56,320 nucleotides of DNA from Clostridia bacterium. GTDB lineage: Bacteria; Bacillota; Clostridia; TANB77; CAG-508. This document shows, in pieces, positions 49,633-56,320 of this stretch; within the stretch, counting starts at the first letter, position 1, and the number at the start of each line of letters is the position of its first letter. The stretch is from NCBI GenBank assembly GCA_900759475.1, contig CAAEVK010000038.1:1-56320 (forward strand), written 5' to 3'. The translations under genes and the position numbers were made by a program. The notes under the pieces were generated by a model. The model saw only the letters and a list, made by a program, of their open reading frames with translations, ran no database searches and was not told the origin of the DNA.

Positions 49633-50697
49633 ATGAGACAACATTATATTATACCAATATTTGTACCACATTTGGGATGCCCTAATGATTGTATTTTTTG
49701 TAACCAAAAAAGTATCAGTGGAGAGCAAAGACAGGTTTCGGCAAAAGAAGTAAAAGAACAAATTGAATTTTATTGGAAAAGTTTTAAAAATAAAGAAACA
49801 GCTTTTATAGAAGTAGCATTTTTTGGAGGAAGTTTTACAGGGATTCCACAAGAAAAACAAATAGAACTGCTACAAGCTGTACAAGAATATATAGACAAAG
49901 GAAAAGTAAATAGTATTAGAATTTCGACAAGACCAGATTATATTAATAAAGAAATACTAAAATTATTGAAAAAGTATAAAGTACATACTATTGAATTAGG
50001 AGTACAATCTTCTAATGATTATATTTTAAGAAGAAGTAAAAGAGGTCACACATTTGAGGATGTAAAAAAAGCTTCTAAACTAATTAGAAGATATGGTTTT
50101 TGCCTAGGACACCAAATGATGGTAGGCTTACCAGAAAGCACAAGACTGGACGAATTAAATACAGCACGTGATTTAGCAAAACTAAAACCAAAAATAATGA
50201 GAATATATCCAGTATTAGTAATTAAAAATACACGGATTAGCTAAAGAATTTGCTTCAGGAGAGTACGAACCGCTTACAATAGGACAAGCGGTGGAGGTTT
50301 GCAAAGAATTAAATTATTTCTTTCAAAGAAAAAAAATTCAAGTAATTAGAATAGGATTACAAAATACAGATACTATTTCACAACCTTTAAATGATAAAAG
50401 CGAAGTATTAGCTGGACCTTATCATGAAGCTTTTGGTCAATTAGTAGAAGATGCAATGTGGTATGACAGTATTTTAGAGAAAATAAAAGCTTTTAATGTA
50501 AAGGTAAAAGAAGTACAAATTCAAGTAAATCCTCGGAGATATCAATAATGTTATTGGACATAAGAAGGAAAATATTCATAAACTAAAAGAATTATATGAT
50601 GTAGATGTAAAAGTAAAAACAGAAGAAACACAAAAAGAACGGAAAGTTTGAAATTAAAATATTAAAAACCTATACAGATTTTTTGGAAGATAGTTAA
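49633..50697 (+). CDS. Radical SAM protein (Elp3/Radical_SAM_C type), with three CGG +1 frameshifts
   Basis: About 353 residues after joining. The [4Fe-4S] motif CPNDCIFC (C-x3-C-x2-C) is at residues about 16-23. FFGGSFTGIP and the rest of the radical SAM barrel follow, then a C-terminal domain of the type found next to rnc in clostridia. CGG triplets at 50233, 50534 and 50640 each give +1 shifts and glycines 201, 301 and 336. They restore KNTGLAKEFASGEY, VNPGDINNVIGHKK and KEGKFEIKI. In the zero frame the protein would stop at two-thirds length. The substrate is unknown; related proteins modify tRNA or are uncharacterised. AAGGAG precedes the ATG. Confidence 0.9.
50233..50236 (+). other. CGGA +1 frameshift site 1 in radical SAM gene
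   Basis: ACA CGG ATT AGC TAA becomes ACA (C) GGA TTA GCT, giving N-T-G-L-A. The zero frame stops two codons after CGG. Confidence 0.9.
50534..50537 (+). other. CGGA +1 frameshift site 2 in radical SAM gene
   Basis: CCT CGG AGA becomes CCT (C) GGA GAT, giving N-P-G-D-I-N. The zero frame ends after R-R-Y-Q. Confidence 0.88.
50640..50643 (+). other. CGGA +1 frameshift site 3 in radical SAM gene
   Basis: GAA CGG AAA GTT TGA becomes GAA (C) GGA AAG TTT GAA, giving E-G-K-F-E to TAA at 50695-50697. Confidence 0.85.
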
Positions 50698-50737
50698 AAA
50701 TAAATTTCTAAAAAAGTAACATGTATAAATTCTATAC

Positions 50738-50767
50738 AACCACCAATACTAATATTGGTGGTTTTTT
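50738..50767 (+). terminator. Terminator directly abutting the YitT start codon
   Basis: An 11-bp stem (50738-50748 with 50753-50763, AACCACCAATA) followed by six T's that end at the base before ATG 50768. The 3' arm GGTGG doubles as the only candidate ribosome binding site for the next gene. Confidence 0.7.
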
Positions 50768-51632
50768 ATGAATTTTACAGCAATTAGAATAGGAATTAAA
50801 TTAAGAAAAGCTTTTACAGAATTAATACAAATTTTGTGCGGAACTGCCATTATGGCGGCAGCAACGTCATTTTTTTTATTGCCAAATCAACTGTCTTCAG
50901 GTGGTTTTTCTGGAATTGCTACTATTTTATATTATTTTTTTCAATTTCCAATGGGGATTAGTATTTTGGTTTTAAATATACCTTTATTTATTATTTCTAT
51001 TTTTAAGAAAGGAAGAAAATTCTTTTTTAAAGCAATTTTAGGAACTACTTTTTTATCTGTGTTTATTGATTTATTTGACCAATATCCAGCTCTTACACAG
51101 GATAGATTATTAGCTTGTATTTATGGAGGAATATTAATAGGAGTGGGAACTGCTATTATTTTAAAAGCAAATGCATCAACGGGAGGAACGGACTTATCAG
51201 CACAAATTATTAGAAGATATAAACCAGAATTTAGAGCAGGCACGTTAATTACTACTTTTGACATTATGATTGTAGGACTAAATGTTTTCTTTTTTAGAGA
51301 AATAGAAATAGGATTATATTCAGCTATAACAATTTATATTATGGGAAAAGTAATAGATGTGTTTTTTGAAGGTATATATTTTACAAAAATGATGTATATT
51401 ATTTCTGACCAATACGAAAAAATTGCAATAAATATACAGGCTGATGCACGGAAGAGGTGTAACAGGAATTCATGCAAAAGGAATGTATACAAATCAAGAA
51501 AAAATGTTATTATTATGTGCAGTATCAAGAGGGGAAGTAGGACAGATAAAAAAAATCGTTAAAACAATAGATAATCATGCTTTTATCATGATTACGAATG
51601 CAAGAGAGGTGTTAGGGAAAGGATTTAAGTAA
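50768..51632 (+). CDS. YitT family membrane protein, read through a CGG +1 frameshift
   Basis: About 287 residues after joining, the normal length for this family. Five to six membrane helices (about 20-205) carry PNQLSSGGFSGIATIL and NASTGGTDL, followed by a C-terminal DUF2179 domain. An in-frame CGG (51449-51451) after codon 227 sits in DUF2179; skipping C gives ADAGRGVTGIHAKGMY, the family motif, instead of a basic nonsense tail. YitT proteins are uncharacterised transporters or sensors. The ATG at 50768 has only GGTGG from the terminator arm as binding site, so translation start may be regulated or misassigned. Confidence 0.9.
51449..51452 (+). other. CGGA +1 frameshift site in YitT gene
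   Basis: GCA CGG AAG becomes GCA (C) GGA AGA, giving A-G-R-G-V-T-G (glycine 228), a conserved DUF2179 motif. Confidence 0.9.
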
Positions 51633-51661
51633 ATGTTTTTTCGTATTAGTAGAAGAATTCA

Positions 51662-51690
51662 TTGAAATGGAAACTGGTTTATGGTAAAAT
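51662..51690 (+). promoter_or_regulatory. Predicted promoter of the glycosylase-addB operon
   Basis: TTGAAA (51662-51667), 17 bases, TAAAAT (51685-51690), 26 bases before the ATG at 51716. Confidence 0.6.
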
Positions 51691-51715
51691 AACAATAAAT
51701 AATAAGGAGAAGAGT

Positions 51716-52582
51716 ATGGAAGAACAGAGTGCTATATTAGAAAATCAAAAATCGTTTTGCTTAAAACATATTTTTGAATGTGGACAATGTTTCCGTTGGA
51801 ATAGAGAGGAAGATGGAAGCTACATAGGTGTGTTTCAAAATAATGTATGTCATGTAAAACAAGAAGAAAGTAAAATTATTTTTGAAGGTATTTGGGAAAA
51901 GGATGCCAAAGAAACAATTTATCGTTATTTTGATTTAGCAAGAGACTATGAAGCAATTAAAACAAAATTATCTTTAGTAGATAAAAATGTAGCTCAAAGT
52001 ATTCAATATGGAAATGGAATAAGGCTATTAAATCAAGACTTATGGGAAACGCTAATTTCTTTTATTATTTCTGCTAATAACAATATTCCTAGAATCAAAA
52101 AGATTATTGAAAATTTAGCAAAATCATATGGGAAAAAAATATTTTGGAACCATAAAGCATATTATACTTTTCCTTCACCAAAAGAATTATCAAAAGCAAG
52201 TATAGAAGATTTAAGAACCTTGGGATTAGGTTTTAGAGATAAATATATTTACCAAGTTACACAAATGGTTATTAAAAAAGAAATTCATTTAGAAAGATTA
52301 AAAGAAATAACAGATAGCAATGTTTTAAGAAAAGAATTAATAAAATTACCAGGAGTAGGGGAAAAAGTTGCTGATTGTGTTATGTTGTTTTCAGATTTAA
52401 AAAAGCTAGAGGTATTTCCAATTGATGTATGGGTAAGACGTGTGATGAATGAACTATATATTAAAGATGTGGACGAAAAAAAAGTAAAAAAGGAGCAAAT
52501 TAGGGAATTAGCAGAGCAAAAATATAAGGGATTGGCTGGAATTGCACAGCAATATTTATTTTACTGGAAAAGAGAAGCTTAA
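51716..52582 (+). CDS. OGG1-type 8-oxoguanine DNA glycosylase/AP lyase
   Basis: 288 residues from the ATG at 51716 (AAGGAGAA upstream). An earlier in-frame ATG at 51662 overlaps the predicted promoter and is rejected. The N-terminal OGG domain (FECGQCFRWN) is followed by an HhH-GPD fold: helix-hairpin-helix LPGVGEKVADCV, the catalytic lysine in LGFRDKYI and the catalytic aspartate in FPIDVWVRR. It excises 8-oxoguanine and nicks the strand; ExoIII at 29608 would process the product. addB follows after 31 bases. Confidence 0.92.
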   Translation: MEEQSAILENQKSFCLKHIFECGQCFRWNREEDGSYIGVFQNNVCHVKQEESKIIFEGIWEKDAKETIYRYFDLARDYEAIKTKLSLVDKNVAQSIQYGNGIRLLNQDLWETLISFIISANNNIPRIKKIIENLAKSYGKKIFWNHKAYYTFPSPKELSKASIEDLRTLGLGFRDKYIYQVTQMVIKKEIHLERLKEITDSNVLRKELIKLPGVGEKVADCVMLFSDLKKLEVFPIDVWVRRVMNELYIKDVDEKKVKKEQIRELAEQKYKGLAGIAQQYLFYWKREA

Positions 52583-52613
52583 CTTTGGATTATCAATAAA
52601 GGAAGGGTAGAAA

Positions 52614-55600
52614 ATGGGCTTAAAAATTGTTTATGGTAGAGCAGGAACAGGAAAAAGTAATTTTTGCTTTCAAGAAATAAAAGAACAAGTAAAAAAAGAA
52701 AAGATATATGTTATTACACCAGAACAATTTTCTTTTACAGCAGAAAAAAGGTTATTAGAGGCTGTTGGAAATAGTTCTATTAATGCAGAGGTAATTACTT
52801 TTCAACGTATAGCTCATAGAATAATAACCACAACAGAAGGAATAGAAGAAAAAATATTAAATGATAGTGCGAAACAAATATTAATATATTTTATTTTACA
52901 AGAACAAAAAGATAAATTAAATTTTTTAGGAAAATCAGAAGAAAATACAGAGTTACTTTTTAATACGATGACAGAATTAAAAAAACATACAATTACAATA
53001 CAGCAATTAGAAAAAGAAATAAAGCAAATAAACGAAAATTATTTAAAACTAAAATTACAAGATATTTATACAATTTATTCTTGTTATGATGAAAAGATAA
53101 AAAATAATTATTTGGATGCAGACGATTTATTAACAAGAGTTGCAGAAATTTTACCTAGTAGTAATTTATTCCAAAATAGCAGAATTTATATAGACGAATT
53201 TGTAGGATTTACACCACAAGAATATAAAATTATGGAGATTTTATTAAAAACTGCCAAAGAGGTAACACTAACAATTTGTAGTGATAATATCACTAGAACA
53301 CAAAAAGATATGTTTTATTCTAATAACAAAACTGCTCAAAAGCTATTGGAACTAGCAAAAAAGAATAATACTCCTGTTCAAACTATTTTTTTAGAGCAAA
53401 CACATCGATTTAATACTCAAGAACTAGAAATATTAGAAAAAAATCTTTATACTTTTAACTATTTTCCTTATAAAAAATCTACACAGCAAATTACTTTAAA
53501 GTTACTACAAGATCCATATCAAGAAATAGAAAATATAGCAATTAATATTAGTAAAAAAGTAAGAGAAGAGGGATATTGTTACCAGGACATTGCTGTAATA
53601 ACTAAAAACATAGAGACTTATCAAAAAATAATAAAAGCTATTTTTTATCAATATGAAATTCCAGTTTTTATTGATGAAAAAAAGGACCTAAGCCAAAATA
53701 TTTTTATTCAATATGTATTATCTATTTTAGCTATTTTTAGTAAAAGCTGGTCACAAGAAGCAGTTTTTGCTAGTTTAAAGACAGGCTTTTATCCCCTAGA
53801 AAGTGAAGAAATATTTAATTTAGAAAATTATTGTATAAAATGGGGGATAAAAGGAAAAAAATGGTACGAAAAAGATTGGGATTTTGGAGAAGAATCAGAA
53901 AAAAAAGAATATTGGAATACCCTAAGAAGAAAAATTGTAGAACCATTAATTGCCTTTAAATCGGAATTAAATCGTGCAAAAACAGTAAGAGAAATTACTG
54001 TAAAACTTTATGAATTTTTAAAAGAAAATGAAATAGAAAAAAAATTAAACGAAAAAATTTTTCAAATACATCAACAAGGACAAATTGAACTAGCAAATGA
54101 GTATGTAGCTAGTATGCATATTTTAGTTCAAGTTTTAGATAATATGGTTGCATTATTGGGAGAAGAACAAGTTTCTTTTGAAAAATATTATCATTTATTA
54201 AAAATAGGGTGTACAGGAGATGTCTTAGGAAGCATACCAGCTACATTAGATCAAGTAATTGTAGGAAACATAGACAGAACAAGAACGCATTCTATTAAAA
54301 TAGCCTATGTCATAGGTGTAAATGATGGGGATTTTCCAAGTAATAATTTTTCAGAAGGTTTTTTAAATGATAAAGATAGAATTTATTTAGCGCAAAAGGG
54401 ATTAGAACTTGCTAAAACAACAGAGGATTTATTATATGAAGAACAATTTAATATTTATAAAGCCTTTAGTAGTGCAGAAGATGAGCTACATATTTCTTAT
54501 GTTTCTCAAGATACACAAGGAACTTCTAAAAGACCATCTATTTTAATTTCTAAAATTAAAAAATTGTTTCCTAATTTACAAGAACAAAGTGAATTAATAA
54601 AAGAAACACTTGCAATAGGAAATAAAGCTGTAACATTTAATAACTTATTAAAGGCTATTCAAAAAATTTATCAGGGAGAAGAAGTAGAATCTATTTGGTA
54701 TGAAATATATCAGTTTTATCAACAAGATAAGAATTATCAAACCAAACTTTGTCAATATCTAGAGGCACTTACTCATGCAGAAAAAACAGAACAGTTAAGT
54801 GAAAAAAATATGTTAGAATTATATGGAGAGACATTAAAAACGAGTGTATCAAGATTAGAACAATATCGAAAATGTCCATTTTCCTTTTACTTAAAATATG
54901 GTTTACAACTAAAAGAACAAGAGGAATTACAATTAAAAACATTAGATACAGGTTCTTTTATGCATGAAGTAATTGACCAGTTTTTTGAATACATAGAGGA
55001 GAATAATATAGAAATAAAACAAGTAGAAGAAAAGCAATTAAAAGAAATTGTAGAAAAAATTGTGAATAATTTATTAAGCATACAGAAAAATTATATTTTT
55101 TCTAGTACACCAAAATTAATTCATTTAACAAATCGTTTAAAAAAGGTAGTAACACAAAGTATTGCTTATATTGTATACCAGTTGAAAGTGAGTGATTTTC
55201 AAGTAGTAGGAACAGAAATTGAGTTCAAAAAAAATTCTATGTATGAGCCAATTATAATAGAATTGGACAATGGTAAAAAAGTAGAAGTGACTGGAAAAAT
55301 TGACAGAGTAGATATTGCTAAAGATAGTAAAGGAAAGTATTTAAGAATTATTGACTATAAATCTTCTGCAAGAGATATTGACTTTAATGAAGTTTATTTA
55401 GGATTGCAATTACAATTATTAACATACATGGAAGCTGCAACTAAAGTTGAAAATGCAATTCCGGCAGGGGCACTTTATTTTGGTTTAATAGAAGATATAA
55501 TAAAGTCAAACAAAAATTTGTCAGATGAAGAAATAAAGGAAAAAGTGATAAGACAATTTAGAATGGAGGGAATTCTTTTAGCAGATATTCATGTTATTAG

Positions 55601-55940
55601 AATGATGGATAAAAATACAGAGAGAGGGTATTCTAGTATTGTTCCAGCATATATTGATAAGGATGGAAATTTAAGCAATACACGTTCTAGTGTTGTAACA
55701 AAGGAACAATTTGAAAGCTTACAAAAGTATACTAAAAAGTTAATTCGACAAATTAGTAAGGAAATTTTAAGTGGAGATATTGGAATTAAGCCGTATTATA
55801 ATTTAAAAACGAAAAAAAGTACATGCCAATATTGTAGTTATAAAAGCATATGTAATTTTAATCCGATGACACATCAGTATTTATATAGTAAAAATTTGGA
55901 AAAACAAGAAATTTTAGAACAAATGGGAGTTTGTAGTTAA
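52614..55940 (+). CDS. addB: ATP-dependent helicase/nuclease subunit AddB
   Basis: 1108 residues. The Walker A GRAGTGKS is at residues 8-15. The C-terminal RecB-type nuclease shows as GSFMHEVIDQFF and IIDYKSSA. Four cysteines for the iron-sulfur cluster are visible: one in RKCPFSFYLKYG and three in CQYCSYKSIC (C-x2-C-x5-C) near the end. AddAB resects double-strand breaks for RecA and recognises Chi. addA normally follows directly; here 380 bases of non-coding sequence follow and reach the window edge. AAGGAAGG precedes the ATG. Confidence 0.95.
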   Translation: MGLKIVYGRAGTGKSNFCFQEIKEQVKKEKIYVITPEQFSFTAEKRLLEAVGNSSINAEVITFQRIAHRIITTTEGIEEKILNDSAKQILIYFILQEQKDKLNFLGKSEENTELLFNTMTELKKHTITIQQLEKEIKQINENYLKLKLQDIYTIYSCYDEKIKNNYLDADDLLTRVAEILPSSNLFQNSRIYIDEFVGFTPQEYKIMEILLKTAKEVTLTICSDNITRTQKDMFYSNNKTAQKLLELAKKNNTPVQTIFLEQTHRFNTQELEILEKNLYTFNYFPYKKSTQQITLKLLQDPYQEIENIAINISKKVREEGYCYQDIAVITKNIETYQKIIKAIFYQYEIPVFIDEKKDLSQNIFIQYVLSILAIFSKSWSQEAVFASLKTGFYPLESEEIFNLENYCIKWGIKGKKWYEKDWDFGEESEKKEYWNTLRRKIVEPLIAFKSELNRAKTVREITVKLYEFLKENEIEKKLNEKIFQIHQQGQIELANEYVASMHILVQVLDNMVALLGEEQVSFEKYYHLLKIGCTGDVLGSIPATLDQVIVGNIDRTRTHSIKIAYVIGVNDGDFPSNNFSEGFLNDKDRIYLAQKGLELAKTTEDLLYEEQFNIYKAFSSAEDELHISYVSQDTQGTSKRPSILISKIKKLFPNLQEQSELIKETLAIGNKAVTFNNLLKAIQKIYQGEEVESIWYEIYQFYQQDKNYQTKLCQYLEALTHAEKTEQLSEKNMLELYGETLKTSVSRLEQYRKCPFSFYLKYGLQLKEQEELQLKTLDTGSFMHEVIDQFFEYIEENNIEIKQVEEKQLKEIVEKIVNNLLSIQKNYIFSSTPKLIHLTNRLKKVVTQSIAYIVYQLKVSDFQVVGTEIEFKKNSMYEPIIIELDNGKKVEVTGKIDRVDIAKDSKGKYLRIIDYKSSARDIDFNEVYLGLQLQLLTYMEAATKVENAIPAGALYFGLIEDIIKSNKNLSDEEIKEKVIRQFRMEGILLADIHVIRMMDKNTERGYSSIVPAYIDKDGNLSNTRSSVVTKEQFESLQKYTKKLIRQISKEILSGDIGIKPYYNLKTKKSTCQYCSYKSICNFNPMTHQYLYSKNLEKQEILEQMGVCS

Positions 55941-56320
55941 CCTAGATAATAGTATAAATGCAAAGGAACCATAAAAGCACGGATATTATATGGTTTGTCC
56001 TTGCTGTCACAACCTTCCAATTCCAAAAAAGGAAGGTTGCTTCAATCGCACTCCGCCTTAAAAAGGCTCCGTTTGGTCGCTTGAGCGGACTGCACTTCAT
56101 AATATCCTTACTTTAATGGTTCTTTTGCATTATTCAGTAGCGTAGTTTTAAATTAGTGTATTAACGTTACTATTGTTTAGTAGGACTTCAGCAACTTACT
56201 TAAAAACAAGCCTCTAACATAGCAGATTGATATTAGAGCAATAATAGTAATTTTGAAAATATGGAATGGAAATTAGCTTGAACCGACATATTTGATATAT
56301 TGATTTAAATACTATTGTTG
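55941..56320. other. Non-coding region downstream of addB
   Basis: 380 bases without a gene. The inverted-repeat element occupies 55957-56131. The rest is AT-rich, with short related pieces TTACTATTGTTT (about 56169) and its near complement CAATAATAGTAA (about 56240), and a further TACTATTGTTG at the right edge. Confidence 0.55.
55957..56131. repeat. MITE-like element with about 33-bp terminal inverted repeats
   Basis: The left end (55957-55989, AATGCAAAGGAACCATAAAA...) pairs with the right end (56099-56131) over about 33 bases with few mismatches. Inside is a second hairpin, CAACCTTCC with GGAAGGTTG (about 56010-56039), and a less AT-rich 60-base core. Total 175 bases with no open frame. 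It may be a miniature transposable element or a large structured RNA/terminator. Confidence 0.6.

Noticed and set aside
556..51452. The frame breaks as ordinary sequencing errors or pseudogenes
   Set aside because: All breaks occur at zero-frame CGG, always as one extra base before a glycine codon, in essential genes, and never in other phases. Random error or decay would not give this pattern. A base-caller artefact tied to a modification cannot be fully excluded without reads.
556..51452. CGG reassigned to another amino acid (as reported for tryptophan or glutamine in some Firmicutes)
   Set aside because: A triplet reassignment would keep the frame. Here the frame changes by +1 at every site.
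556..51452. RNA editing that deletes the C
   Set aside because: Not excluded, but no such bacterial mechanism is known to me; translational skipping or four-base decoding is simpler. cDNA reads over the sites would decide.
1..56320. CRISPR arrays, transposases, prophage genes
   Set aside because: No regular spaced repeats and no integrase, transposase or phage structural genes were seen in any frame.

Overview
The window is AT-rich, low-GC Firmicutes chromosome, most likely from an uncultured or anaerobic, gut-type member of Clostridia. The evidence is the strong A/T bias, the GGAGG ribosome binding sites, the TTGACA-N17-TATAAT promoters, SpoIIE (a sporulation phosphatase), a SleB-like hydrolase, AddB, MecA, and the conserved order DUF4321-radC-mreBCD-mrdA-minC. 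No tRNA, rRNA, CRISPR array or transposase was seen.

The most important observation is systematic. Fifteen CGG triplets lie in the zero frame of genuine genes, and all fifteen sit exactly where the protein family continues in the +1 frame. Reading C as skipped and GGN as glycine (or CGGN as one four-base glycine codon) restores full-length products for ten genes: the ATPase at the left edge, mreC, a thioester adhesin, spoIIE (three sites), tatD, rpoC, plsX (three sites), a radical SAM protein (three sites) and a YitT protein. I found no zero-frame CGG that is read as an ordinary arginine codon. Out-of-frame CGG (NCG GNN or NNC GGN) occurs dozens of times without any frame break. The other five arginine codons are used normally. 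This looks like a genome-wide +1 recoding rule at CGG rather than decay, because rpoC, plsX and mreC should be essential. A sequence artefact is not excluded from sequence alone.

Layout: 1-2040 holds the end of an SMC-like ATPase and an M23 peptidase. A minus-strand mecA-like adaptor follows. 2856-9105 is the cell-shape operon DUF4321, radC, mreB, mreC, mreD, mrdA, minC. 9249-9949 is a minus-strand pair of small clostridial proteins. 10418-20068 encodes two giant membrane-anchored surface proteins, the second with a TQXA-type thioester domain. 20318-22753 is spoIIE. 22844-31499 is a mixed block: acyl-ACP thioesterase, WG-repeat protein, acpS, tatD, lemA, G5/SleB-like hydrolase, exoIII and an AI-2E-type transporter.

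32801-47189 is the transcription/translation core: rpoB, rpoC, a small coiled-coil gene and a 496-residue coiled-coil gene of unknown function, then rpsL, rpsG, fusA and tuf. 47382-50697 is the plsX-acpP-rnc-radical SAM cluster (phospholipid/fatty acid synthesis and RNA processing). 50768-55940 holds a YitT-family protein, an OGG1-type glycosylase and addB. The right end (55941-56320) is non-coding and carries a MITE-like inverted-repeat element.

Non-coding features include several strong intrinsic terminators, a hairpin at the predicted transcription start of rpsL, a roughly 420-base structured leader before rpoB, and two diverged copies of a short hairpin repeat directly after rpsL and rpsG.
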